64,000 bases of DNA from an uncultured Oscillospiraceae bacterium (lineage in GTDB: Bacteria; Bacillota; Clostridia; Oscillospirales; Oscillospiraceae). Position 1 is the first letter of the stretch, and each line of letters opens with the position of its first letter. Shown one piece after another: positions 45,967 to 54,829 of the stretch. Made by a program: the position numbers and the translations under genes. Location of the stretch: assembly GCA_910588045.1 (NCBI GenBank), contig CAJUPS010000001.1, positions 124,001-188,000 on the forward strand, read 5' to 3'. The notes under the pieces are model-generated. The model was given only the letters and a program-made list of their open reading frames with translations. It had not been told where the DNA came from and searched no databases.

Positions 45967-47196
45967 TTATATTAAGGCCGCCGAGCTCCCCGCCAGACGC
46001 CCCGTACACCAGGCAATCTGCAAATTGAATCCCCCCGTGTAGGCGTCCACATCCAGGACCTCCCCGGCAAAATACAGCCCCGGCAAAAGCCTGGACTCCA
46101 TCGTGGAGGGATTGACCTCCTTCACGGTCACCCCACCGGCGGTCACAATGGCCTCCGCCACCGGCCTGGGACCGGTGATTTCCACGGGCAGCGCCTTCAG
46201 GAGCGCCAGCATCCTGCGGCGTTCCTCCCTGGTCAGGTCGTGAACCTTCCGGTGGGGCGGAATCCCGGTGAGCTGAACGAACGGCCCAATCAATTTCCTG
46301 GGCAATAGGTCGTCCAGCGCATTGATGAAGTCACAATTGGCGTGCTTCAAAAAATCCGCCAGCAGCCGTTTGTCCAGGGTCGCCTCGTCCAAGGCGGGCT
46401 TCAGGTCAATTTCCAATCGGTATTTCTTCTTATCAAAGTGCCGTATATGGGCCGAGGCCGACAGGACCATGGGGCCGCTGACGCCAAAGTGGGTGAACAG
46501 CATCTCCCCAAAGTCGCTGTAAATTTTCTTATCGTTCTCGTACAGCCGCAGGGCCGCATTCTTCAGGCTCAACCCCTGGAGCGACGGACACAGCTCCCCG
46601 GCGGCGCACAGGGGCACCAGGGACCCCCTGGGCTCCTGGACGGTGTGCCCCGCCTGTCTCGCCAGGCGGTAGCCGTCCCCCGTGCTGCCCGTCAGCGGGT
46701 AACTGACCCCGCCAGTCGCCACTACCACCCGGCACGTCTCATAGTCCCCGCGCTCCCCCTTGACGCCCCGGAGCGCGCCGTCCCGGAGCAGCAGCGCCTC
46801 CACCCTGTCCCGCAGGATCGTCACCCCCAGCTTCCGCAGCCGCCGCTCCAGTGCACCGCTGACGTCGAAGGCCCGATCGGAAACCGGGAACACCCGGTTT
46901 CCCCGCTCGGTCTTCAGCGGCACGCCCAGCGCCTCAAAAAAGGCCATCACATCGGCGCTGGTAAATTGGCTGTAGGCGCTGTAAAGGAACCTGCCATTAC
47001 GGGGTACACTGCTCAAAAATTCCTCCAACCCGCAGCAATTGGTCAGGTTGCACCGCCCCTTGCCGGTGATATTCAGCTTTTTTCCCAGCCGCTCGTTGGG
47101 CTCCAGCAGGAGGACGGAGGCGCCCGCCTCCGCCGCAGAGATGGCCGCCATCATGCCCGCCGGGCCGCCACCGACCACCGCCACGTCAGCTCTCAT
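45967..47196 (-). CDS. BaiN/YhiN-type FAD-dependent oxidoreductase
   Basis: 409 residues. VAVVGGGPAGMMAAISAAEAG is the Rossmann FAD loop; KLNITGKGRCNLTN is diagnostic of the HI0933/YhiN family; GGFNLQIAWCTGRLAG closes the FAD site. The family includes BaiN, a bile-acid dehydroxylation flavoprotein, but most members have no known substrate. The start MRADVAVVGGG (ATG 47196) is chosen for the Rossmann fold and overlaps the RpiR gene by 11 bases. It heads the cmk-plsC-ispH/rpsA run. Confidence 0.88.
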   Translation of the reverse strand: MRADVAVVGGGPAGMMAAISAAEAGASVLLLEPNERLGKKLNITGKGRCNLTNCCGLEEFLSSVPRNGRFLYSAYSQFTSADVMAFFEALGVPLKTERGNRVFPVSDRAFDVSGALERRLRKLGVTILRDRVEALLLRDGALRGVKGERGDYETCRVVVATGGVSYPLTGSTGDGYRLARQAGHTVQEPRGSLVPLCAAGELCPSLQGLSLKNAALRLYENDKKIYSDFGEMLFTHFGVSGPMVLSASAHIRHFDKKKYRLEIDLKPALDEATLDKRLLADFLKHANCDFINALDDLLPRKLIGPFVQLTGIPPHRKVHDLTREERRRMLALLKALPVEITGPRPVAEAIVTAGGVTVKEVNPSTMESRLLPGLYFAGEVLDVDAYTGGFNLQIAWCTGRLAGSSAALI

Positions 47197-48052
47197 CACT
47201 GTATCCGAATACTCCATACTCATCCCATATGCCCTCCAGGCGGTCAAAAGTCTGGGAGATGTCCACGTCCTTCCGGTGCCCTGCCGCCACGATCAATGCG
47301 TTGAGCAGGCTGAAGGGCGCCACCAGGGAATCCACAAAGGAGATCATATCGCTCCTGGCCAGCAGTACCGCCGAGGCCAGCGGGTACAGCGGCGACATGG
47401 CGCTATCCGTCACGGCCACCACGTCCGCCCCCCGGTCGTGGGCGAACTGCACGCCCTTGACCGTGGACTTGGAGTACCGGGGGAAGCTGATTCCCACCAG
47501 CAGGTCCCCGGGGCCGATGCGCAGGATGCTCTCCAGGATGTCCCCGGCGCTATTGCTGGTGACCAATGTCACGTCCTCAAAAATCAGGTGCAGGTAGAAG
47601 TGGAGATACCCCGCCAGAAAGGAGCTGGAGCGCACCCCCAGGATATAGATGCGGCGGGCGGCAATCAGCTTATCCACCACCCGGTTGAACGCCCCCCGGT
47701 CCACCTCCTCGATGGCCATACGGATTTTCTCCATGTCCATCTGAAGCACCGAGGCCACCACGTCCGAGCTGAACAGGCGGTCGTTGGAGGTCCGGATGCG
47801 CTGGATGGAGGTCAGCTTGCCCCGGACCATATCCTGGAGCTCCTTCTGCATGGCGGGATAGCCGTCATAGTCCAGCAGGGCCGCGAAGCGCACCACCGTG
47901 GACTCGCTGACGCCCACCAGGCTCCCCAGCTTGCTGGCGGTCATAAACGCCGCCTTGTCGTAGTCGGAGAGGATGTAGGCGGCAATCCGTTTCTGCCCCT
48001 TGGAGAAACAGGGCATATTGTTCTGAATGGTATGTAAGATGTCCTTCTTCAT
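47186..48052 (-). CDS. MurR/RpiR-family transcriptional regulator
   Basis: 288 residues. N-terminal RpiR helix-turn-helix (KGQKRIAAYILSDYDKAAFM, then LGSLVGVSESTVVRFAALL) and a C-terminal SIS sugar-phosphate-binding domain (ARRIYILGVRSSSFLAG, GISFPRYSKST, VAVTDSAMSPL). Such regulators sense phosphosugars. There is no sugar gene next to it; it is translationally coupled to the flavoprotein and cmk genes. GGAGG lies nine bases before ATG 48052. Its ligand is unknown. Confidence 0.9.
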   Translation of the reverse strand: MKKDILHTIQNNMPCFSKGQKRIAAYILSDYDKAAFMTASKLGSLVGVSESTVVRFAALLDYDGYPAMQKELQDMVRGKLTSIQRIRTSNDRLFSSDVVASVLQMDMEKIRMAIEEVDRGAFNRVVDKLIAARRIYILGVRSSSFLAGYLHFYLHLIFEDVTLVTSNSAGDILESILRIGPGDLLVGISFPRYSKSTVKGVQFAHDRGADVVAVTDSAMSPLYPLASAVLLARSDMISFVDSLVAPFSLLNALIVAAGHRKDVDISQTFDRLEGIWDEYGVFGYSDES

Positions 48053-48073
48053 CACGCCGTACCTCCGCCCATT

Positions 48074-48150
48074 AAAAGTTTCGCCCGCCTTTCCAAAGGC
48101 GGCGGAGTCCAGAGGCAGAGCCTCTGGACGCACTCCGCAGAGTGCGGAAC
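48074..48150 (+). repeat. Multi-hairpin intergenic repeat, family B, copy 1
   Basis: AAAGTTT, then three hairpins in a row (CCGCCTTTCCAAAGGCGG; GTCCAGAGGC/GCCTCTGGAC; CACTCCGC/AGAGTGCGG). Same order of parts as copy 2 (51874-51971, reversed). Lies between the rluB-type gene and the RpiR gene. Confidence 0.65.
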
Positions 48151-48193
48151 TCCCCAAAAGCCGCGCCAAAAGCTCAGGAAAAATGCGGAATTG

Positions 48194-48907
48194 TCAGTCC
48201 CGCAATAATCGGCAGCGCTCCTCCTCGGTCAAAAAGCGCCACCGGCCCAGGGGCAGGTCCCCCAGCGTGAGGCTCCCCTCCCGGACCCGGACCAGGCGCT
48301 CCACCCGCAGCCCCGCCATCGCGCACATGCGCCGGACCTGACGGTTGAGCCCCTGGCGGATCACAACGGAGAGAACCATCCTCCCGCCCTGCCGGGATAC
48401 CACGGATACCCGGGCGGGCACGATCGCCGTCCCGTCCTCCAACGCCGTCAGCGCCTCCAGGCGGGCCCGGCAGCCCTCCAGCGAACCGGTGACGGTCACA
48501 TGGTACTCCTTCTCCATCCGGTGGCTGGGGTGGGCCAGGCGCTGCGCAAAGGTCCCGTCGTCCGTCAGCAGCAGCAGGCCCTCCGAGTCCATGTCCAACC
48601 GGCCCACCGGGTACACCCGTCCGCCGCAGCCGGACACCAGACCGGCCACCGTGGGCCGTCCCCGCTCGTCAGACAGGGTGGTCACCACCCCCCGGGGCTT
48701 GTGGAGCATCAGGTAGCGCTTCCGCTCCGGGAGCGCCAACGGGCGTCCATCCAGAGCAATCCGGTCCCGCTCCGGGTCCGCCCGGTCCCCCAGGGAGGCA
48801 GCCGTCCCGTTGACGGACACCCGCCCCGCCCGCAAAAATTCCTCCGCCTGGCGGCGGGAGCACACACCGGCGGCGGAGATGATTTTCTGTAAACGCTCTG
48901 CTGGCAT
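48194..48907 (-). CDS. rluB: RsuA/RluB-family pseudouridine synthase
   Basis: 237 residues. S4 domain (RLQKIISAAGVCSRRQAEEF, GRVSVNG), catalytic GRLDMDSEGLLLLT, and RQGLNRQVRRMCA. Modifies 16S or 23S rRNA; RluB in B. subtilis-type operons follows scpB, as is nearly so here. It ends the DUF362-to-rluB run, 18 bases after the carboxypeptidase gene. Confidence 0.92.
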   Translation of the reverse strand: MPAERLQKIISAAGVCSRRQAEEFLRAGRVSVNGTAASLGDRADPERDRIALDGRPLALPERKRYLMLHKPRGVVTTLSDERGRPTVAGLVSGCGGRVYPVGRLDMDSEGLLLLTDDGTFAQRLAHPSHRMEKEYHVTVTGSLEGCRARLEALTALEDGTAIVPARVSVVSRQGGRMVLSVVIRQGLNRQVRRMCAMAGLRVERLVRVREGSLTLGDLPLGRWRFLTEEERCRLLRD

Positions 48908-48925
48908 TTGTTTTGCCTCGATTCG

Positions 48926-50017
48926 CTAAAAAGCTTTCTCCCACCAGGGGACGGCGGGCTTCTGCATCTCCCGCTTTGCCGAGGGTGCGGCGGCCATCAG
49001 ATCCACCCGGGCCACCTCTTCCCCCTCCAGGTAGGCGCAGACCTCTCCAATCACCTGCCCCGGAACCACCGGGGCCTGGACGGACAGGGGCACCCGGGCC
49101 ACCACCGTCAGCTTCTCCTCTCCGGTGAGGGGGTAGCGCAAATCGCCCGCCGCCGCCAGGGGCACGGAGAACACCGTCCCCTCCCGCACGGACACGGAGG
49201 CTACCACCCGCCCTGCGGGCAGAGCCGTCTCCATGTGGTAGCCGGAAAAGCCGAAATCCAGGAGGGCCATATGGTCGTTCCAGTCGTCTCCGTCGTTGAG
49301 GGTGACGCACACCAGGGTCATGCCGCCCCGGGACGCGGCGGAGACCAGCGTCCGGCCTGCGGCCTTGGTGAAGCCGGTCTTGACGCCGATGCACCCCTCG
49401 CACATCCGCAGCAGCTTGTTGTGGTTGGCCAGATACCGCTCCCCCACGGTGACGGAGGCGGTGGAGACGATCCGGCGGAAATCCTGGTTCTTCAGCGCGT
49501 AGGCCGAGAGGACCGCCATATCCCGGGCGCTGGCGTAGTGGCCCTCGGCGTCCAGTCCATTGGGGTTGGCAAAATGGGAGTGGGTCATCCCCAGGCGCCG
49601 GGCCGTCTCGTTCATCAGCGCCACGAAGTCCTCCAGCTCCCCCGACACGCAGTGGGCCACCGCCAGGGCCGCGTCGTTGCCGCTGACCAGCATCAGGCCG
49701 TAGAGCAGCTCCTCCAGGCGCAGCACGTCCCCCGGTTTGAGATACATGGAGGACCCCTCCGCCATATCCTGGGCGGTGACGGTGTAGGCGCGGTCCTTGT
49801 CGGCGTGCTCCAGGGCCACTACGGCGGTCATGATCTTGGTGATACTGGCAATCAGGCGCTCCTCGTCGGCGTTCTGCGCATAGAGCACCCGCCCGCTGCT
49901 CTGCTCAATGAGCACGGCCGATGCCGCCGAGGTGCCCACAGCGGCCGCGCGGCCGGTCAGCAGTCCCGCCAGCAAAACGGCACACAGGGCCCTCCGGCCC
50001 CATCCATACTTTCCCAT
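48926..50017 (-). CDS. dacF: D-alanyl-D-alanine carboxypeptidase (DacF/PBP5 type)
   Basis: 363 residues. Signal peptide (about 1-25, cleaved after GRAAAVG). S11 active site: SITK (nucleophile Ser), SGN and KTG, in normal order and spacing. Trims stem peptides in peptidoglycan; the DacF branch acts in spore cortex. The C-terminal domain (from ~265) is the PBP5-type beta domain, without a clear amphipathic anchor. ATG 50017 is chosen over an upstream GTG by GGAGG spacing. Follows ytfJ in the operon. Confidence 0.94.
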   Translation of the reverse strand: MGKYGWGRRALCAVLLAGLLTGRAAAVGTSAASAVLIEQSSGRVLYAQNADEERLIASITKIMTAVVALEHADKDRAYTVTAQDMAEGSSMYLKPGDVLRLEELLYGLMLVSGNDAALAVAHCVSGELEDFVALMNETARRLGMTHSHFANPNGLDAEGHYASARDMAVLSAYALKNQDFRRIVSTASVTVGERYLANHNKLLRMCEGCIGVKTGFTKAAGRTLVSAASRGGMTLVCVTLNDGDDWNDHMALLDFGFSGYHMETALPAGRVVASVSVREGTVFSVPLAAAGDLRYPLTGEEKLTVVARVPLSVQAPVVPGQVIGEVCAYLEGEEVARVDLMAAAPSAKREMQKPAVPWWEKAF

Positions 50018-50109
50018 ATCCGATTCCACCTCCGGAATTTTGTATGGATAGTATGTCTCGCCGGAACCAAAAGAACCCCGTTAAACCTTTCCTGATTTTT
50101 CGGAAAAGA

Positions 50110-50535
50110 TCAGCACTCCTCTTCGGCGGTCTCGGCCTTCTTTTTTTCCTGCTGTTTTTCAATGAAGCCCGTCACGCGGTCGATCACCTCCGGGGTCATC
50201 TCAATCACCCGGTCCACCGTATTCATAGGCGGCGCGGCCACGGGCATCACCCGGGTAAAGCCGTCCTTCACAATAAGGAACGCCACCGGGTCGATGTGGA
50301 CGCCCACGCCCAGGCCGCTGCCCAGGTTGCCCTCCGGGTTAGCATTCTGCTTCTTCCCAAAGATTGCGCCGCCGCCGCCCATGCCCATGCTCACCCGGGA
50401 GATCGGAATGAGGGTCACGCCGTCGGGGGTATGGATGGGCTGGCCCACAATACTGTTCGTGTCCGCCAGCTCCCGCAGCTTTGCCATGCTCTCCTGCATC
50501 AGATCACTGATAGGGTTGTTTTTCTCCATGTCCAT
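50110..50535 (-). CDS. ytfJ: GerW/YtfJ-family sporulation protein
   Basis: 141 residues. The central GVTLIPISRVSMGMGGGGA and GGVGVHIDPVAFLIV-like segments (LGVGVHIDPVAFLIVKDG) match YtfJ/GerW, a forespore protein needed for normal germination in Bacillus. AAAGGAG lies before ATG 50535; a second Met six bases on is also possible. Downstream of DUF2953 (ytfI-like), the conserved neighbour. Confidence 0.9.
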   Translation of the reverse strand: MDMEKNNPISDLMQESMAKLRELADTNSIVGQPIHTPDGVTLIPISRVSMGMGGGGAIFGKKQNANPEGNLGSGLGVGVHIDPVAFLIVKDGFTRVMPVAAPPMNTVDRVIEMTPEVIDRVTGFIEKQQEKKKAETAEEEC

Positions 50536-50555
50536 GTACTCCTTTCGCGGGCCGG

Positions 50556-51242
50556 TCAGGCGGCCTCATGCTCCGTGTTTTCCTTGTTGTCCTTCTCTTC
50601 TTTTTCCGGCGCCGGTGAGGCAAGCTTCCGGAACGCTAAGTACCACTTCAACAGGCTGCCCCCCGCCCGCAGCATAATCCACACCAGACTTCCGGGGCGC
50701 AGGGTCACCCCCACGTCCACGATGGCGTCCATCCTCTCCCCTGCAAAGTCCAGGTATAGTTGGATGTCCTCCTCCTTCACCCGCATCACCCGTTTCAGCA
50801 CGGGCAGTCCTCCGCACACGGCGGCCTCCAGCCGCCCGTACAGCAGCGCCGTATCCGCCGGGTCCAGACCTGCCACCAGCACATGGGCTTTGAGAGGTCT
50901 GATATGGATGCTCCTCCCCGTCCGGCGCAGCGCCCGGCCCAGGATGGGGGGCAGCGTCTCGAGGGCGTAGAGGATCTGGTCGGAATTGATCTTGCCCTTT
51001 TTCTTCTCCTTCGGGGGCTTTTCTTTCTTCTCTTTTTCCCCCTCTTTTTTCTTCTTGGGAGGCTTTTCCTTTTTTTCCTCCTCCTTGGGTGGGAACAGGC
51101 GGAGCTTCACGGGTCCATAGCGGACCGCCAGGGCCAAATCTCCCTGGTCATAGGAGAACCGGACCTTTACCGGGATCAGCAGCGCCAGCACCAGTGCCGC
51201 GAGAAACGCCAGCAGTATCCAGAGTATGATTTTCCCAATCAA
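50556..51242 (-). CDS. DUF2953 domain protein (YtfI-like)
   Basis: 228 residues. One N-terminal membrane helix (about 4-24), then a conserved domain interrupted at ~55-90 by a Lys/Glu/Pro-rich low-complexity segment. FDFAGERMDAI-type sequence (DFAGERMDAIVDVG) is typical of DUF2953. Forms a pair with ytfJ in many Firmicutes; its function is unknown, probably tied to sporulation. 20-21 bases from both neighbours. Confidence 0.83.
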   Translation of the reverse strand: MIGKIILWILLAFLAALVLALLIPVKVRFSYDQGDLALAVRYGPVKLRLFPPKEEEKKEKPPKKKKEGEKEKKEKPPKEKKKGKINSDQILYALETLPPILGRALRRTGRSIHIRPLKAHVLVAGLDPADTALLYGRLEAAVCGGLPVLKRVMRVKEEDIQLYLDFAGERMDAIVDVGVTLRPGSLVWIMLRAGGSLLKWYLAFRKLASPAPEKEEKDNKENTEHEAA

Positions 51243-51263
51243 GGGCGCTCCCCCCTTTCTCCG

Positions 51264-51827
51264 CTACGCTTCCTCCGACATCTCCGGCGCATCCAGGCGC
51301 ATCTGGCCGCCCTCCTCCACCCCCGGCAGCGGGGGCAGCTCCTCCAGCGAGGTGATGTGGAAGGCCCTCAGAAAGTCCTGGGTCGTCCGGTAGAGCCTGG
51401 GCCGCCCCGGGGCCTGTAGATGGCCGCACTCCTCGATCATCTTCCGCTCCAGCAGAAGCCCCATGGTATAGGCGCTGTCCACCCCCCGGATCTGGTCCAC
51501 CTGGGCCCGGGTCACCGGCTGATAGTAGGCCACGATGGCCAGCACCTCCAGCGCGGGCTGACTGAGCTTGGCGGTCTTCCGGATCTCGAAGGCCCGGCGG
51601 ATGATCTCCGCGTACTCCGGCGCGGAACAGAGCTGATAGCTGTCCTCCATCCGCACCAGGCGGATGCCCCGGCGCTCGAAGGCGTAGTAGTCGCCCAGCC
51701 GCTGCAGCGCCTCCTCCGCCCGGGGGCGGTCCGTGTCCAGCGCCATACAGATGCGGCTGATGTGGACTGGCTCGCCGGAGGCGAAGAGGATGCCCTCTGC
51801 GGCAATTTGCATTTCCTTGTTATCCAA
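51264..51827 (-). CDS. scpB: Segregation and condensation protein B
   Basis: 187 residues. Two winged-helix domains: FASGEPVHISRICMAL at the start, and EVLAIVAYYQPVTRAQVDQI with GLLLERKMIEECGH in the second. Binds ScpA and SMC for chromosome condensation. Separated from scpA by 167 bases holding a family-B repeat, although the two genes are usually adjacent. Confidence 0.95.
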   Translation of the reverse strand: MDNKEMQIAAEGILFASGEPVHISRICMALDTDRPRAEEALQRLGDYYAFERRGIRLVRMEDSYQLCSAPEYAEIIRRAFEIRKTAKLSQPALEVLAIVAYYQPVTRAQVDQIRGVDSAYTMGLLLERKMIEECGHLQAPGRPRLYRTTQDFLRAFHITSLEELPPLPGVEEGGQMRLDAPEMSEEA

Positions 51828-51873
51828 TCGTCTTTCCGTCCTGAATCATTTTTCCGGTTTGGACAGTCGCATG

Positions 51874-51971
51874 TTGGGCTCCGCCCAAACCCGCCAGGGC
51901 TTCGCCCTGGACCCGGCAGGGGCCTTGCCCCTGCACCCCACCACCCTTTGAAAAGGGTGGACCCAAACTTT
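51874..51971 (-). repeat. Multi-hairpin intergenic repeat, family B, copy 2
   Basis: Four hairpins in series: TTGGGC/GCCCAA, CCAGGGC/GCCCTGG, CAGGGGC/GCCCCTG, CCACCCTTT/AAAAGGGTGG, ending in AAACTTT. Read on the minus strand it matches copy 1 at 48074 in order. Splits scpA from scpB. Confidence 0.7.
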
Positions 51972-51994
51972 AGGAAGCGGACTGCGCTGCTGCC

Positions 51995-52771
51995 TTAAAG
52001 CTTCAGCGTGTCAATACTCGCGCCGGTGGCGGTGACGGTGCAGTCCCGCTCGCCGCCGGAGAGGGTCACGATCCTGGCCCGGCACAGCTCCAGCACCGCC
52101 AGGAAGGTCGCTACGATCTCGCTACGGCTGCGGCTGCCTCGAAACAGGAGGCGGAAGCTGGTGATCCCCCGGCACAGCCGCTGGAACACCTCCCGGGCCT
52201 TCCCCGCCACGGGGTAGGGCTCCTGGCGTACAATGTCCTGGAAGCTGCTCACCGGAGGCGGCTGCCGCCGCTCGCTGCGCCCCGTGACCTCGCTGAAGGC
52301 GGCCAACAGGTCGTCGGGGGTGTGGCTGTAGCGGTACACCCGCCCCCGCTCCATGGGCTCCGGGGTCCTCACGAAGATCCTGCGGCCAAACTCCCCCATG
52401 GGGCCCAGCTGGGTGGTGACGTACTTGATCTTGGCGTAGTTCTCCCCGCTGCGCCGCTCCTCCAGGGAGCGGATCAGCTCGGCCATCTCGCTCTTGGCCT
52501 CCTCGTCCTCGATGGACAGGAGCATCCGCGTCTTGATGAACATCAGCTGGGCGGCCATGGTGATGAACTCGCTGGCCACCTCCAGATCCATCCGCTGCCG
52601 CTGCTCCAGGTACGCCAGGTACTGCTCCAGGATCAGGGCGATGGGGATGTCCTGAATTTCGATTTTGTTTTTACTGAGCAGGAACAGGATCAGATCCAGA
52701 GGGCCCTCGAAGTCCTCCAGGCCCTCCCGGCTGTGCACCACCTGTTCCAGCTTGTAGACCGGTTCATCCAT
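51995..52771 (-). CDS. scpA: Segregation and condensation protein A
   Basis: 258 residues. FEGPLDLILFLLSKNKIEI is the diagnostic N-terminus of the kleisin ScpA, which binds the SMC head; the C-terminal winged helix (VATFLAVLELCRARIV) binds the other head. 19 bases after the M50 protease gene. Works with ScpB downstream. Confidence 0.95.
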   Translation of the reverse strand: MDEPVYKLEQVVHSREGLEDFEGPLDLILFLLSKNKIEIQDIPIALILEQYLAYLEQRQRMDLEVASEFITMAAQLMFIKTRMLLSIEDEEAKSEMAELIRSLEERRSGENYAKIKYVTTQLGPMGEFGRRIFVRTPEPMERGRVYRYSHTPDDLLAAFSEVTGRSERRQPPPVSSFQDIVRQEPYPVAGKAREVFQRLCRGITSFRLLFRGSRSRSEIVATFLAVLELCRARIVTLSGGERDCTVTATGASIDTLKL

Positions 52772-52790
52772 CCGGCGTCCTCCGTCTCAA

Positions 52791-53438
52791 TCAGAAGAAT
52801 AAATTCGCCATCCACAGGTAAACATTGTAAATAGCGTTGGAGAGATAGTTCCCCCCGATGTCCAGCCACACGATCAGCAGCAGCGCCACCATCCCGTAGC
52901 GCTCATAGCGCATGAGGGTGTAGTAGGCCCGCTCCGGAAGCAGGGAGAAGAGCACCTTCGACCCGTCCAGCGGCGGGATGGGCACCAGATTGAACAGTCC
53001 CAGCCCGATGCTCAGCACGGCCGTACCGGTGAGGAAGGAAAAGAGCCACACCGTCACCGCGTTCACCGGGGCGAAGGAGGCCGTCACCGACGCCCCCAGC
53101 ATCAGCAGGAGCGCCAGCAGGAGGTTCGATACCGGTCCCGCCAGGGCGGTGAGCGCCATGCCGGACCGGGGGTTCTTGAAGTAGCGCATATCCACCGGCA
53201 CCGGCTTGGCCCAGCCGAAGCCGCAGATCACCATGGAGGCCAGACCCAGCCAGTCGATGTGGTGCAGGGGGTTGAAACTGAGCCGCCGCATCCGCTTGGC
53301 TGTGGGGTCCCCCAGGGCCAGGGCGGCCAGCCCGTGGCAGGTCTCGTGGACGGTCAGGCACAGCAGGACCCCCAGGATCCGCCCCAGCAGGGAGAACAGG
53401 CCGTTCCAATCAAATTGTTCCAGAAAAGTACGCATCAT
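52791..53438 (-). CDS. M50-family intramembrane zinc protease (site-2 protease-like)
   Basis: 215 residues, about six membrane segments. HETCHGL (HExxH) in the first half and PPLDGSKV with its Asp ligand in the second are the S2P/SpoIVFB metal site. The small size with no PDZ domain fits the YwhC/YdcA-like group rather than RseP. Placed before scpA, as in many clostridia. The substrate is unknown. Confidence 0.9.
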   Translation of the reverse strand: MMRTFLEQFDWNGLFSLLGRILGVLLCLTVHETCHGLAALALGDPTAKRMRRLSFNPLHHIDWLGLASMVICGFGWAKPVPVDMRYFKNPRSGMALTALAGPVSNLLLALLLMLGASVTASFAPVNAVTVWLFSFLTGTAVLSIGLGLFNLVPIPPLDGSKVLFSLLPERAYYTLMRYERYGMVALLLIVWLDIGGNYLSNAIYNVYLWMANLFF

Positions 53439-53459
53439 TTCTCTTTCGGCGCAGGCAGC

Positions 53460-54590
53460 TCACACCGTGATCAGCGCATAGGTCCTGCTGCCCAGCCCGA
53501 TCTTCTCGGCGTGCTCCAGGCAGGAGCGCCACTCGGACTCCGGGGTGGAGTTGACGAAGTGGTCGTGGTGGTCCTCAAAGCCGGGGGTGGCCAGGTTTTT
53601 CGCCAGCTGGCTTCCGGGGAGAGGCTGAGCGGCCAGGCAGGCGTCCACGCACGCCTGGTCCAGGGCCAGCGGGTCGAAGGAGGCGAACATACCGATGTTG
53701 GGCAGGATGGGCACGTCGTTCTCCGCGTGGCAGTCGCAGTTGGGGGATACATCCACCACCAGGGAGATGTGGAACTGGGGCCTCCCGTCCACCACCGCCA
53801 GGGCGTACTCCGCCATGCGGCGGTTGAAGATCTCCACGGCGTTGCTCTCTGTAAAATGAATGGCGTCGAAATTACAGGCCCCCAGACACCGGCCGCAGCC
53901 CAGGCAGTGCTCCCGATCCACCGTCATCTTTTTTGACGCCTCGTCGAAGACCAGGCCCTCGTTGGCGCATTCCCGCTGGCAGCGGCGGCAGCCCCGGCAG
54001 CGCTCCTTATCAATCGTGGGCTTCCCGTTGTTGTGCTGCTCGCACTTGCCCGCCCGGGAGCCGCAGCCCATGCCGATATTTTTGATAGCGCCCCCGAAGC
54101 CCGCCGCCTCGTGGCCCTTGAAGTGGCTGAGGCTGATGAAGACGTCGGCGTCCATGACCGCCCTGCCGATCCTGGCCTCCTTGACGTACTCCCCTCCCCG
54201 GACGGGGACGGCAATATCGTCGGTGCCCTTCAGTCCGTCCGCAATCAGCAAAGGACAGTTCACCGTAAGGGGCGTGAACCCGTTCTGCCAGGCACACTCC
54301 AGGTGCTCCAGAGCGTTTTTCCGGCTTCCGGGATAGAGGGTGTTGCAGTCCGTCAGAAACGGCTTTCCCCCCAGCTCCTTGACCACGTCCACCACCGCCC
54401 GGGCATAGTTGGGGCGCAGGAAGCTGACGTTGCCAAGCTCACCGAAGTGCATCTTGATCGCCACGAACTTGCCGCCCATGTCGATTTGGCCGATGCCCGC
54501 CTTTTTCAGCAGCTTCTGGAGCTTGACCGGCAGACTGTCACCGTAGGGCGGCGTATGGAAATCCGTAAAGTAGACCTGAGAAACGGACAT
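53460..54590 (-). CDS. DUF362 domain protein with two [4Fe-4S] ferredoxin motifs
   Basis: 376 residues. DUF362 N-terminus (AIKMHFGELGNVSFLRP, FISLSHFKGHEAAGFGGAIK), then two cluster motifs CRGCRRCQREC and CLGCGRCLGAC (about 225-270). Such proteins are presumed electron carriers or iron-sulfur enzymes in anaerobes; the reaction is unknown. Start MSVSQVYFTDF (ATG 54590) with AAAGGAG; an upstream extension has no ribosome site. First gene of the DUF362-to-rluB run. Confidence 0.88.
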   Translation of the reverse strand: MSVSQVYFTDFHTPPYGDSLPVKLQKLLKKAGIGQIDMGGKFVAIKMHFGELGNVSFLRPNYARAVVDVVKELGGKPFLTDCNTLYPGSRKNALEHLECAWQNGFTPLTVNCPLLIADGLKGTDDIAVPVRGGEYVKEARIGRAVMDADVFISLSHFKGHEAAGFGGAIKNIGMGCGSRAGKCEQHNNGKPTIDKERCRGCRRCQRECANEGLVFDEASKKMTVDREHCLGCGRCLGACNFDAIHFTESNAVEIFNRRMAEYALAVVDGRPQFHISLVVDVSPNCDCHAENDVPILPNIGMFASFDPLALDQACVDACLAAQPLPGSQLAKNLATPGFEDHHDHFVNSTPESEWRSCLEHAEKIGLGSRTYALITV

Positions 54591-54675
54591 AGGGAGCTCC
54601 TTTCCTCCAGGAGACATCACAAGGGGGCCTATTACAGATGTCTCCCGATTTTTCCAGTTTTGTATTAGTTCTCCC

Positions 54676-54704
54676 AGTATAACAGATTTTTCCCAGGATG
54701 ACAA
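54676..54704 (-). promoter_or_regulatory. Promoter of the DUF362-M50-scpAB operon
   Basis: Minus strand TTGTCA (54699-54704), 17 bases, TATACT (54676-54681). Confidence 0.75.
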
Positions 54705-54829
54705 GTAGGATTTTGGCATCCGGGGCTTCTCCGGAATTAAAGAAATCTTATAGATTTCCCCGCTTTCTTTTTAATCGAATCCCTAGTACAATACAAAACA
54801 GAAAATCTCCCAAGGAAAGGAATAACGCA

